Shown here piece after piece: positions 18,096-26,821 of a stretch of DNA of 64,000 nt. Every line of letters begins with the position of its first letter. The first letter of the stretch is position 1. The notes below the pieces were generated by a model. The model was given only the letters and a program-made list of their open reading frames with translations, did no database searches and was not told where the DNA came from. The position numbers and the translations under genes are program-made. This stretch comes from Acidobacteriales bacterium 59-55 (lineage in GTDB: Bacteria; Acidobacteriota; Terriglobia; Terriglobales; Acidobacteriaceae): NCBI GenBank assembly GCA_001897435.1, contig MKSV01000011.1, forward strand, positions 1 to 64,000, written 5' to 3'.

Positions 18096-19631
18096 ATGAA
18101 CAGGAATCAAATGCAACAGAAGAGTTCGACAGTGTCCGTCATCCAGTTGATTGGCGTCATGAAGAAGCGCGCACATCTGGTCTTCCTGTCATCCCTTCTG
18201 CTTGCGGCAGCTGGAATTGTTGTGACTTCTCTGTTGCCAAACATCTATCGTGCGACCACCACAATCCTTGTAGATCCTCAGAAGATTCCTGAGAAATATG
18301 TCACCTCGACGGTAACCACCGACCCAAATGCCCGAATGAATACTCTCACGCAGCAAGTGCTCAGCGCCTCGCGCCTAGAGGAGATTATCGATAAGGACGA
18401 TCTGTATCCCGATCTCCGAAAAAGGAAGTCCCGAGAAGAGGTGCTCGATTTTATGCGGAAAAAGACCAAAATCGAGATTAAGCCCAGCCCTGAGCCTGAA
18501 CAGGGCTTGAGCAGCTTCACTATCTCCTACGAAGACAGAAACCGGGTACTTGTCGCGCAGATCACAAATCAGCTCGCGGCCAGTTTTATTGACTGGAACC
18601 TCAAGGCCCGTCAACAACAGGCGATCAGCACCACGCAGTTTCTTGGGAGTGAACTTCAGCGGGCTAAAGAAGGTCTCGAAGGCCAGGAGAGTCAGCTCGA
18701 GACTTTCAAGATGAAACACGCGGGCGCGACACCCGACGAGCTCAACTCTAACTTGCAGGCACTATCGCGTCTGCAATCTGAAGCGCAATCGAATGTAGAT
18801 GCGGTCAGCCGCCTCGACCAGGAGCGAATCCTGCTTACACAGGTGAAACCGATAGACTCACAGTCTGCACCGCTCACCGATCGCGACCGTCTACTCCAAG
18901 AAAAACAACGATTGGAGAGCGAACGCTGGAGTCTGAAGAGGCAATTCACCGACACCTATCCTGACGTTATTTCCGTGACCGAGCAATTGAAGAATTTGAA
19001 TGCACGTTTGGCGACCATGCCAGCGCCATCTAAAGATTCTATCGAGTCCTACGATCCCAACACGCAGGTAAGGCTCACGCTGATTGAAAAGGAGATACAG
19101 CGCCATAGGACGCAGATAGCCGCTCTGCAAAAGCAGATGCAGACCTATCAATGGAAGGTGGATTCTGTTCCGGTACTTCAAACTCAGCTTTCTGAGCTGA
19201 CTCGCAACTATGAAGCTTCGAGGCAAAACTATCAATCGCTGCTTGATAAAACCTTCTCCGCCGGCATGTCGGAGGAACTTGAACGAAAACAGCAGGCAGA
19301 GCGATTTACGGTTCTTGATCCTGCTAAAACACCAGAGAAGCCTGTCAGTCCCAAACGCATTCCTATCATGCTCGCAATCCTTATTGCCTCAGCCCTGATT
19401 CCTGCGGGACTCGTGATTGCGATGCATCTGCTGAACAAGTCTATTAAATCTGAACCTGAGTTGAAGGACATGCTGTCCGCCGGGGTCCCCATTCTGGGAA
19501 CGATTCCTCCGATTGAAAACAAGCTCGATCTCCGGCGCAGGCGATACATAAATGTTCAGACAATAATCGTCTCTCTGGCCACATGTATCGCACTTGTAAT
19601 CTTTCTGTCGAAGGTAAGGCCGATCCTATGA
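18096..19631 (+). CDS. Wzz/GumC-type polysaccharide co-polymerase
   Basis: A 511-residue inner-membrane protein. The Wzz domain starts at SVIQLIGVMKKRAH, with TM1 at about 28-48 and the typical YRATTTILVDPQKIP after it. A long periplasmic coiled-coil section follows (residues about 165-370, rich in E, Q, R and L: LGSELQRAKEGLEGQESQLETFK). The GumC-like stretch VLQTQLSELTRNYEASRQNYQSLLDK precedes the second TM region near 425-447. A last hydrophobic segment lies at the C-terminus. It controls chain length and links the kinase to the exporter. AGGAGA precedes the ATG. It lacks a fused kinase; the kinase is the next gene, overlapping by four bases. Confidence 0.92.
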   Translation: MNRNQMQQKSSTVSVIQLIGVMKKRAHLVFLSSLLLAAAGIVVTSLLPNIYRATTTILVDPQKIPEKYVTSTVTTDPNARMNTLTQQVLSASRLEEIIDKDDLYPDLRKRKSREEVLDFMRKKTKIEIKPSPEPEQGLSSFTISYEDRNRVLVAQITNQLAASFIDWNLKARQQQAISTTQFLGSELQRAKEGLEGQESQLETFKMKHAGATPDELNSNLQALSRLQSEAQSNVDAVSRLDQERILLTQVKPIDSQSAPLTDRDRLLQEKQRLESERWSLKRQFTDTYPDVISVTEQLKNLNARLATMPAPSKDSIESYDPNTQVRLTLIEKEIQRHRTQIAALQKQMQTYQWKVDSVPVLQTQLSELTRNYEASRQNYQSLLDKTFSAGMSEELERKQQAERFTVLDPAKTPEKPVSPKRIPIMLAILIASALIPAGLVIAMHLLNKSIKSEPELKDMLSAGVPILGTIPPIENKLDLRRRRYINVQTIIVSLATCIALVIFLSKVRPIL

Positions 19632-20392
19632 ATTCCATCCTGGGGTTACACACGTCAAACACAATCCGGCTAATGAATACAGCGTCTCCGCGATCACTGC
19701 CGGTGAAACGTATCGCAACGCCTCTGCCCATAAAGAAATCTCGTCTGGTCTTCGTGACCGAACCCGCTGGTCTTGCCGTAGAACAGTATAAGATTCTGCA
19801 TCGTCGCCTGTGCAATCAGCATCCAGAAGGAGGCGTAGTCCTGGTCACCAGCCCAAGCCCCGGCGAGGGTAAGACCCTGACCTCCATCAATCTCGCCTGG
19901 TGTATGGCAGAAGCCGGTCGGCATACATGTCTGGTCGATATGGACTTCCGCGCGCCCGGAGTTACGCTGACGCTTGGCTGCTCCAACGAAGAGGATGGCC
20001 TCGAAGAAGTGCTCACCGGAAGACGCACCGTTCATCAATCGATGCGTCAGGTTGGAGACCGCTCCCTGTATGTCTTAGGAATAAATAAGGCTCTTGCCTC
20101 TCTTGGAGGGCTCTTGTCGTCGGATTCCATCGTTCCGCTTATTACTGAACTTCGAGCAATGTTCCATTGGGTGATCCTGGACTTCGCGCCGGTGATCCCC
20201 ATGGCCGATGTCGGCGAGGTTCTACCTCACGTCGATGGAGCAATAATCGTCGTCCGCTCCGGAAAGACGGACAAATCCCTAATCGCTCCTTCTCTCGAAA
20301 TTCTTGGCTCGAAGATATGGGGTGTCATCCTCAATGATTCTGTTATCAACGGCAGCGCATACTACGGCTACTACGGAATGAAAAAGGGGTAG
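19628..20392 (+). CDS. Bacterial tyrosine kinase (CpsD/CapB/Wzc cytoplasmic domain)
   Basis: A 254-residue ParA/MinD-like BY-kinase. Walker A is SPSPGEGKT (residues about 75-83), Walker A' is TCLVDMDFRAP and Walker B is WVILDFAP. The C-terminus NGSAYYGYYGMKKG is a tyrosine cluster, the usual autophosphorylation tail. The ATG chosen forms an ATGA overlap with the stop of the Wzz gene and has AAGG upstream; a longer frame inside the Wzz gene was discounted. It would phosphorylate itself and gate polymer length and export through the Wzz partner. The separate-kinase layout is the Gram-positive-like split form, also seen in acidobacteria. Confidence 0.92.
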   Translation: MNSILGLHTSNTIRLMNTASPRSLPVKRIATPLPIKKSRLVFVTEPAGLAVEQYKILHRRLCNQHPEGGVVLVTSPSPGEGKTLTSINLAWCMAEAGRHTCLVDMDFRAPGVTLTLGCSNEEDGLEEVLTGRRTVHQSMRQVGDRSLYVLGINKALASLGGLLSSDSIVPLITELRAMFHWVILDFAPVIPMADVGEVLPHVDGAIIVVRSGKTDKSLIAPSLEILGSKIWGVILNDSVINGSAYYGYYGMKKG

Positions 20393-20469
20393 CGCGCATC
20401 GATGACGGTAAACGGCTATTTCCCTGGTCTCAATCAATGCTTTTTACGCCTTCAGACCGAGGCCTTGCC

Positions 20470-21693
20470 ATGAACCGCACCTGGGCGGGAAAGAGAGTCG
20501 CCTCGCAGCAGCGTTATTACGAGATCATTTTGATGTTGCTGTTGCCTCTGGCCGGAGGTTCCGCCCTGGCGCAGATGACGATGCCGATCTCGGCCCAGGG
20601 TCAAAGGGTTCCCCACACATCAATCCACCCTAAAGCTAGCGGGGGCGTGACACAGGTGCATCCCGAAGATAAGCCCGGTGTCGTCCGCACCTACTATATT
20701 GCGGCAGACGAAGTAGATTGGGACTACACACCGCGAGGAAGGAATTTAGCGGGCCTACCTCATGTGGAGAGTGCAGAGGATGAAGCTCCAGGAGCGGGCA
20801 GCCATCGTATCTATCACAAGGCCATCTATCGTGAGTACACCAATGGGACTTTCAAGACTCTCAAAATTCGTCCGCAGCAGTGGGAGCATCTCGGTATTCT
20901 CGGACCTTTAATCCGTGCCGAGGTGGGAGACATTATTCGCGTCGTCTTCCGGAATAACACGCACCTTACCGTCACCATGCATCCTCATGGCCTTTCTTAT
21001 AAAAAAGATGCAGAGGGCGCCTTGTACAACGATGGAACGGCGGGAACGGTCAAGGCAGATGACAAAGTCAAACCCGGGGACACCTATACCTATCTCTGGA
21101 CTGCACCCGAGAGCAGCGGCCCGGCGGCGATGGACGGCAGCTCCGTCCTCTGGATGTATCACTCGCACTTTGTGGAATCTACCGATATCAACACCGGCTT
21201 GATCGGTCCTATTATTGTTACCGCGCGCGGCATGGCCCGACCCGACGGTTCTCCGAAAGATGTAGATCGTGAGTTCATCATCGACTTCGCCATCTTTGAC
21301 GAAACCGACAGTTGGTTCTTCGAACGCAATGTAGGCAAACAGGCCAAAACATTTCACTCGAAAGCTCTTGACCCTGCACTGCGGGAAGCGAACGCGCTTT
21401 ACACTATCAACGGCTATATCGAAGCCAATCTTCCACTGTTGACGATGAGAAAGGGGGAGCACGTTAGGTGGTATCTGCTCTCCAATACCAACGAAGACGA
21501 TATCCACATGGCCCACTGGCACGGAAATACGGTGGTCTGGAACAGGATGAGGATGGACTCGATCTTTCTCGGCCCAATGGCGATGGCCACAGCAGACATG
21601 ATTCCCGAAAATGAAGGGACTTGGCTCCTTCACTGCCACGTCAGCGACCACTTCAAAAACGGAATGGTAGGGCTTTATCAGGTGCTTCCATGA
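20470..21693 (+). CDS. Ceruloplasmin-like two-domain multicopper oxidase
   Basis: A secreted copper oxidase of about 407 residues. The start MNRTWAGKRV is preferred to an ATG 33 bases upstream because GAGG lies seven bases before it; a signal peptide ends near GGSALAQ. The first half resembles ceruloplasmin/factor V A domains (TYYIAADEVDWDYTPRG, YREYTNGTF, LGILGPLIRAEVGD). Copper ligands are visible in HPHG and MYHSHF (first domain) and HMAHWHG and LLHCHVSDHFKNGM (second domain), so type 1 and trinuclear sites appear complete. Likely periplasmic; substrate could be Cu(I), Fe(II), Mn(II) or phenolics. It is odd to find it between a BY-kinase and an antiterminator inside an EPS operon. A gap of 77 bases follows the kinase gene. 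Confidence 0.88.
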   Translation: MNRTWAGKRVASQQRYYEIILMLLLPLAGGSALAQMTMPISAQGQRVPHTSIHPKASGGVTQVHPEDKPGVVRTYYIAADEVDWDYTPRGRNLAGLPHVESAEDEAPGAGSHRIYHKAIYREYTNGTFKTLKIRPQQWEHLGILGPLIRAEVGDIIRVVFRNNTHLTVTMHPHGLSYKKDAEGALYNDGTAGTVKADDKVKPGDTYTYLWTAPESSGPAAMDGSSVLWMYHSHFVESTDINTGLIGPIIVTARGMARPDGSPKDVDREFIIDFAIFDETDSWFFERNVGKQAKTFHSKALDPALREANALYTINGYIEANLPLLTMRKGEHVRWYLLSNTNEDDIHMAHWHGNTVVWNRMRMDSIFLGPMAMATADMIPENEGTWLLHCHVSDHFKNGMVGLYQVLP

Positions 21694-22177
21694 TTCCGAA
21701 TCATCTTCGGTGTGAAGCGACTGGCGAGAAGTATGCATCCACCTGCACATCCACTCCTATTGTTGAGGCTGCAGATCGCGGCATAATCGTCCCCGGTCAG
21801 CACTCGGCCATCCGGATTTTTGCTGGAAGATTCAGACGATAAATAAAACAGGGCACTCTCTTGCAGACTTTCTATCTATCTGTGCTTTACACTTTGGCGC
21901 ACATTCCGCATTGCCAGCTGCTAATCCCATCTTTTGGCAGCTTATCGCCTGGGGGCGGCTCTTGTCGACTACTTTCGTTTTGATTCCAACACCCTATCTT
22001 CCTTCTCATCTATCAACAGCCAGTCACCGCCAGCTTTAGCCCTTACTGGCACTTCAATTGCTTAACTATTTTATGCAAGAACGTTGATGTTCCAGACGAC
22101 CTGAACTTTTTCCACAGTGACTCGCTGTAAGTCACCAACGCGAAGCGTGGTCTGAAATCGGCGCCCCGGGAGGGAGT
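21694..22177 (+). other. Leader and promoter region of the antiterminator gene
   Basis: About 480 bases without a protein-like frame. It contains the near-perfect sigma-54 promoter at 22047-22063. About 110-135 bases further upstream lies an inverted AGCTGC...GCAGCT pair (21917-21944), a position where enhancer sites for an activator are commonly found. The transcribed leader of about 105 bases (about 22073-22177) may be where the UpxY-type factor loads; this is inference. Confidence 0.5.
22047..22063 (+). promoter_or_regulatory. Consensus sigma-54 (-24/-12) promoter before the antiterminator gene
   Basis: TGGCACTTCAATTGCTT contains an exact TGGCAC, an exact TTGC and exact GG-N10-GC spacing. 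The predicted start of transcription is about 22073, giving a leader of roughly 105 bases before the ATG at 22178. No other promoter-like element of equal quality was seen in the gap. It would launch the whole assembly half of the locus. Confidence 0.82.
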
Positions 22178-22789
22178 ATGAGCTGTGCCGCAAATCTATT
22201 GTCCAGCTTGACTCCAGTTCCAGACTTGTCTTTGATCGATCTTTCACGGTGGTATGCCGTCTATACCTATCCACGGCATGAAAAATCGGTGCTGGAGCAC
22301 TTTGAGTCAAAGTCTCTCGAAGCATTTCTTCCGACCTTCGTAACAGAAAGCCGCTGGAAGGATCGGCACGTCCGCCTAAAGACGCCGGTGTTTCCCGGCT
22401 ACGTCTTTACTCGAATCAATGCAAGCCAACGGAACAAGGTATTGAGTTCGCCCGGTGTGATCCGCATACTGTGCTTCAATGGAATGCCTGCTCCCATCGA
22501 TGATGCAGAGATTGAATCGGTAAAGCTTTGTCTGGAACGAGGTTTGGTTCTCGGACCGTGCCCCTTCCTTGAAGTAGGCGATCGCGTCCGGGTGAAATCG
22601 GGAGTACTGGAGGGTCTGGAGGGGCACATCTCGCGTCGCAAGAATGATCGCAGGCTGGTAGTTCCCATCACTCTGATCCATCAATCGGTGGCTATCGCAA
22701 TCGATGTTCAGCTGTTGGAATTGGTCACCGCCGAAACTGATGTCCGAGGCAGGCATTTGAGAAGCCCGGGGCCTGAGCGAAGACTGTAG
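22178..22789 (+). CDS. UpxY/RfaH-family transcription antiterminator (NusG paralogue)
   Basis: A 203-residue specialised NusG. The NGN domain is at residues about 24-120 (RWYAVYTYPRHEKSVLEHFESK, LKTPVFPGYVFTRI, VLSSPGVIRILCFNG), followed by a KOW-type domain at about 132-185 (VGDRVRVKSGVLEGLEGHISRRKNDRRLVV). Family members bind RNA polymerase paused in a leader and let it read through long polysaccharide operons. GGGAGGGAGT directly precedes the ATG. The gene sits at the head of a run of some twenty genes spanning about 20 kb, the expected client. A sigma-54 promoter 115 bases upstream would make the factor itself conditional. Confidence 0.92.
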   Translation: MSCAANLLSSLTPVPDLSLIDLSRWYAVYTYPRHEKSVLEHFESKSLEAFLPTFVTESRWKDRHVRLKTPVFPGYVFTRINASQRNKVLSSPGVIRILCFNGMPAPIDDAEIESVKLCLERGLVLGPCPFLEVGDRVRVKSGVLEGLEGHISRRKNDRRLVVPITLIHQSVAIAIDVQLLELVTAETDVRGRHLRSPGPERRL

Positions 22790-22898
22790 CAAAGGGAAAT
22801 TCAACGGCCAAACAACGAAGCACCCTTTTAGTGCGTAACCGCCGCTTAGACACAATCTCAATCGATCGGCTGACAGAGTCGGCACAAAGGATTTTTGG

Positions 22899-24050
22899 AT
22901 GGCTACCAACAAATCTGTTCTCCTCCCCTGGATAAAAAATCCATCTTACGGCGATGACTCCACTCCCCCTGTTGGAAAACAGCTACAACTCGCTGTCATA
23001 CAGGAGGCAGCCTTTGTTCAGATGCTTAGACTTGAACGCCGGCGTACGGAACGCTCAGGCAAGCAATTCATGCTTGTCCTGATCAGCGGAGAAGAGTTCC
23101 GGGCTGGATCCGGAACCACGCTTCTCAATAACGTGGTGGCCACAATCTCTTCCTGTACCAGAGAGACCGACTTCCTGGGATGGTACGAGCGCGATACCAC
23201 GCTCGGCTTGTTGATGACTGAAATTGGTCAGGCGGATACGGCAACCATCAACATCATCGTTCAGAAGATTTCGTGTGCTCTTCAGAACGCGGTCAGCCCC
23301 GAAAGCTTTCATCGGTTGACCATGATCTTTCGACTCTTTCCTCAGGAAATAGAAAAGCGCCCCAAAGAGAATGAGCCGTTTAGTTTCTATCCCGACCTGT
23401 CTCGCCGTCATGCTATTCCCAAACACGGCGCCCCCGTCAAGCGGGCAATGGATATCGTCGGCAGCTTCATCGCGCTGCTTCTATTTCTCCCTGTCCTTGC
23501 ATTGATCGGTGCGCTTGTCAAACTTACGTCCAAGGGGCCGGTCCTGTTCTGTCAAAAACGCATCGGCCAGTACGGAAAAGAGTTCACCTTTTTCAAATTC
23601 CGCACCATGCATGCCGACAACGATCCTGCGATTCACCGCGAGTATGTTACCCGGCTGATCGCGGGCGGCGGGGATCTGGGTAATGGAAAAGGAATCTACA
23701 AGCTTATCAACGATCCCCGTATCACACCTTTGGGCAGGTTTCTGCGGAGATCGAGTCTCGACGAACTGCCCCAGTTCATCAACGTGTTGATGGGCGACAT
23801 GTCCCTCGTCGGACCTCGGCCGCCGCTCCTCTACGAATATGAGCGCTACCAGACATGGCACAAACGCCGCGTGCTCGAGCTGAAGCCAGGTCTCACCGGA
23901 CTCTGGCAGGTCGAAGGAAGGTCGCGCAAAACCTTTGATGAGATGGTTCGGATGGACCTCAGATATGCACATATCCACTCAATCTGGGTGGACCTCAGAA
24001 TCATTTGTCAAACTCCGAGAGCAATGTTCTCAGGGCGCGGTGCCTGCTAG
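22899..24050 (+). CDS. Phosphoglycosyl transferase with N-terminal degenerate GGDEF-like domain
   Basis: A 383-residue fusion. Residues about 178-383 are a monotopic bacterial sugar transferase (WcaJ/PglC type): KRAMDIVGSFIALLLFLPVLALIGALVKL membrane hairpin, GPVLFCQKRIGQYGKEFTFFKFRTM, the catalytic dyad in SSLDELPQF (D288-E289), MSLVGPRPP, and PGLTGLWQVEGRS. It would place the first sugar phosphate on undecaprenyl phosphate and start the repeat unit. Residues about 30-150 resemble a nucleotide-cyclase (GGDEF) fold (RLERRRTERSGKQFMLVLI, LLNNVVATI, DFLGWYERDTTLGLLM) but GWYERDT replaces the GGDEF loop, so cyclase activity is unlikely. It may sense a nucleotide or be structural. The polytopic WcaJ N-terminal helices are absent. 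Confidence 0.88.
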   Translation: MATNKSVLLPWIKNPSYGDDSTPPVGKQLQLAVIQEAAFVQMLRLERRRTERSGKQFMLVLISGEEFRAGSGTTLLNNVVATISSCTRETDFLGWYERDTTLGLLMTEIGQADTATINIIVQKISCALQNAVSPESFHRLTMIFRLFPQEIEKRPKENEPFSFYPDLSRRHAIPKHGAPVKRAMDIVGSFIALLLFLPVLALIGALVKLTSKGPVLFCQKRIGQYGKEFTFFKFRTMHADNDPAIHREYVTRLIAGGGDLGNGKGIYKLINDPRITPLGRFLRRSSLDELPQFINVLMGDMSLVGPRPPLLYEYERYQTWHKRRVLELKPGLTGLWQVEGRSRKTFDEMVRMDLRYAHIHSIWVDLRIICQTPRAMFSGRGAC

Positions 24051-24083
24051 CTCCTCTCTCCAAAGTAAAGTCATTGTTCCCTT

Positions 24084-25670
24084 ATGGCATCCGTATCTGT
24101 AGAGCATAACGCGCAAGCTGCCTCCGACCTTCCTTCTCCGGAGTCGCCCTCTGTTGAAAAGAGAACTTACGGTCAGATATTGAAGTCGTCCGCACTTGTC
24201 GGCGGATCCTCCGTGCTGAACATTATTATCGGCATTGTTCGCACCAAGGTCATGGCGCTCCTGTTGGGGCCGGCTGGATTTGGCTTGCTCAGCATCTATG
24301 CCTCAATCGTGACTCTGACGCAGACCTTTGCGGGCATGGGCGTCAACAGCAGCGGAGTGCGGCAAATCGCCGAGGCAGCCGGCTCAAACGAGCTGGGACA
24401 TATCGCGAGAATCACATTCATTCTGCGTCGAATCTCTCTGCTCTTAGGCATTCTGGGCGCGCTCTTCCTTGCAGTCTTCTCCCGGCAGGTCTCTTCACTC
24501 ACCTTTGGAACCACGCAGCACGTTACGGCTATCTCCTTGCTCTCTGTCGCTGTGCTCTTTACCCTCGTCTCTTCCGGTCAGGGAGCATTGATTCAGGGGA
24601 TGCGGCGCATCTCCGACCTCGCCAAAATGGGAACGCTGGGGGCACTTCTCGGCACGCTCTGCAGCATCCTTCTGGTGTACCTTTTCCGCGACCGTGGCGT
24701 CGTCCCTTCCTTAATCGCGGTCGCTGTCATGACCGCCTTTACTTCCTGGTGGTACAGCCGCAAAATAAGAATTCAGATTCCTTCACTAACCGCCGCCGTC
24801 TTCCTGCACGAGACCGGCGCATTGCTCAAGCTTGGCTTCGCATTTATGGCCAGCGGCCTTATGACGATAGGAGTGGCTTACGCCATCCGAATCACGGTTC
24901 TGCGGAAGGTGGGCTTTGAGGCAACGGGGCTCTATCAGGCCGCATGGACTCTCGGAGGCCTTTATGTCGGATTCATTCTGCAGGCCATGGGAGCGGATTT
25001 CTATCCTCGCCTCACGGCACATGCCAACGACAATCCTGTCTGTAATCGTCTCGTCAATGAGCAGGCGCAGGTAGGCCTGCTTTTGGCCGGACCAGGAGTT
25101 CTTGCAACATTAACCTTTGCGCCTCTGGTTGTTGCTCTCTTCTACAGCGCCAGATTCGGTGCAGCCGTCGGGATCTTGCGGTGGATCTGCCTCGGGACTA
25201 TTATTCAGGTCGTAAGCTGGCCGATGGGATTCATCATTATTGCCAAGGCGAAACAGACGCTCTTTATTATCTGCGAATTGGCGTGGGCCATCGTCAGCCT
25301 TGGACTTGCATGGGTCTGTCTCAATTACTTCGGCCTCGACGGCGTTGGCATTGCATTCTTCGGCTCCTACATCTTTCACGCAATTCTGATCTACGCCGTC
25401 GTCAACCACATCAGCGGCTTTCGATGGTCGTCCGCCAATGGACGGCTAGGCATTCTCTTCCTCGTTGTTATCGCCGCCGTCTTTATTGGGTTCTATCTGC
25501 TTCCTTTCTTTGCTGCCGTTTTTCTCGGCGCCACAGCGACAATATCGCTTGGAGCCTACTCCGTGCACACACTTATCACGCTTGTCTCCTTCGATCAGAT
25601 ACCGATGCAAATCAGGCGTCTTCTAATTAGCTTCGGCATGGCCCCCCGCTCCGGAAGCCTGCAACCGTAA
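24084..25670 (+). CDS. Wzx-type lipid-linked oligosaccharide flippase
   Basis: A 528-residue polytopic protein of the MOP/O-antigen translocase type, with some 12-14 hydrophobic helices starting at KSSALVGGSSVLNIIIGIVRTKVMALLLGPAGFGLLSIY, a typical WzxE-like opening. The helices continue to a C-terminal hydrophobic pair (LGILFLVVIAAVFIGFYLLPFFAAVFLGATATISLG). It would flip the undecaprenyl-linked repeat unit to the periplasm. It follows the phosphoglycosyl transferase by 33 bases and precedes a run of glycosyltransferases and a Wzy-like polymerase, so the pathway is Wzx/Wzy dependent. The ribosome site is weak. Confidence 0.9.
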   Translation: MASVSVEHNAQAASDLPSPESPSVEKRTYGQILKSSALVGGSSVLNIIIGIVRTKVMALLLGPAGFGLLSIYASIVTLTQTFAGMGVNSSGVRQIAEAAGSNELGHIARITFILRRISLLLGILGALFLAVFSRQVSSLTFGTTQHVTAISLLSVAVLFTLVSSGQGALIQGMRRISDLAKMGTLGALLGTLCSILLVYLFRDRGVVPSLIAVAVMTAFTSWWYSRKIRIQIPSLTAAVFLHETGALLKLGFAFMASGLMTIGVAYAIRITVLRKVGFEATGLYQAAWTLGGLYVGFILQAMGADFYPRLTAHANDNPVCNRLVNEQAQVGLLLAGPGVLATLTFAPLVVALFYSARFGAAVGILRWICLGTIIQVVSWPMGFIIIAKAKQTLFIICELAWAIVSLGLAWVCLNYFGLDGVGIAFFGSYIFHAILIYAVVNHISGFRWSSANGRLGILFLVVIAAVFIGFYLLPFFAAVFLGATATISLGAYSVHTLITLVSFDQIPMQIRRLLISFGMAPRSGSLQP

Positions 25671-25743
25671 GAGCAGTCTGATTCAATCAAAAATCTTCCT
25701 CAATCCAGCATCTCGCAGAATAGTCCCCCCAACAGCCTCCGCG

Positions 25744-26727
25744 ATGAATACTCCCAATCTATCCATCATTATTATTAATTGGAGATCTCAAGCATTCGTC
25801 CGCGATTGCCTTGCGAGCATCTGCGCCAACATCGGTTCTCTCACCCATGAGATTCTTATCGTCGATAACGCCTCCTTCGACGGTTGCGGAGAGATGGTTC
25901 GATCAGAATTCCCACACGTCCTCTTTATCCAGAGCGAATACAATCTTGGCTTTGCCGCAGCCAATAATCTCGCCTTCGCGCGCAGTAGCGGACGCAATAT
26001 TCTATTCTTGAACCCCGACACCGAAATACGAGGGACCGCAATACAGGAGCTTGTCTCCGCACTTGAGTGCTTGCCCGACGCCGGAATGGTGGGAGCGCGC
26101 CTGCTCAACTCCGACGGTTCGCTGCAAACAACCTGCATCACTGCCATCCCGGCCATCCTCAACCAGACATTGAACTCACGCTATCTGCGGCGTACTTTCC
26201 CTCGCTGGAAGATATGGGGGATGCGAGCCCTCTTCGAAAACGTCACCACCCCAGTACCAGTAGAGGCCATCTCCGGCGCCTGCATGCTGGCCCGGCGCGA
26301 GGTCATTCAACGCGTAGGCGGCTTTCGTGCCGACTACTTCATGTATGCGGAAGACATGGATCTCTGCGTCGCTATCACGCAGGCGGGCTGGAAGATCTAC
26401 TACGTTCCCGACGCCGCGATTACACACCACGCCGGCGGCAGCAGTGTCTCCCGCAGAGAGAGCAACTTCAGCAATATCATGCTAAGGCAGTCGGTGACGC
26501 ACTTCTTCTGGATTTATCGTGGCCCCCTTTACGTGGTGCTCTATCGCCTCAGCCTGGCCGGTATCTCCATGCTGCGAATTTTCGCCTTGCTTATTTTCTT
26601 CCCCGTGATCGTCAAGCGATGGAGCTACAGCAGGGCCTCTCATGTACTAAAAAAGTGGTGCGTCATCTTCTTTTGGTCGTTGGGAATCACTCACGGAGAC
26701 ACCGGCTATTGCCGGCACGAAGCATGA
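25744..26727 (+). CDS. Glycosyltransferase family 2 (WbbL/rhamnosyltransferase-like)
   Basis: A 327-residue GT-A glycosyltransferase. It opens NLSIIIINWRSQAFVRDCLASI, with ILIVDNASFDG and NLGFAAANNLAFARSSGRNILFLNPDTEI (DxD-like NPDTE near residue 96). FRADYFMYAEDMDLCVAITQAGW supplies the catalytic ED, and YYVPDAAITHHAGGSS follows. The last 70 residues are hydrophobic and probably membrane associated. The pattern is that of WbbL and related dTDP-rhamnosyl transferases; donor not certain. It stands between the flippase and the polymerase genes. Confidence 0.9.
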   Translation: MNTPNLSIIIINWRSQAFVRDCLASICANIGSLTHEILIVDNASFDGCGEMVRSEFPHVLFIQSEYNLGFAAANNLAFARSSGRNILFLNPDTEIRGTAIQELVSALECLPDAGMVGARLLNSDGSLQTTCITAIPAILNQTLNSRYLRRTFPRWKIWGMRALFENVTTPVPVEAISGACMLARREVIQRVGGFRADYFMYAEDMDLCVAITQAGWKIYYVPDAAITHHAGGSSVSRRESNFSNIMLRQSVTHFFWIYRGPLYVVLYRLSLAGISMLRIFALLIFFPVIVKRWSYSRASHVLKKWCVIFFWSLGITHGDTGYCRHEA

Positions 26728-26821
26728 TGAAAACGCCGTCACGAGTATCACCCCACCATACACAGCACGCCACTCTCACAACGATCGCTTCTCCGAGTGA
26801 AGAACGTACTCCACATACCCG

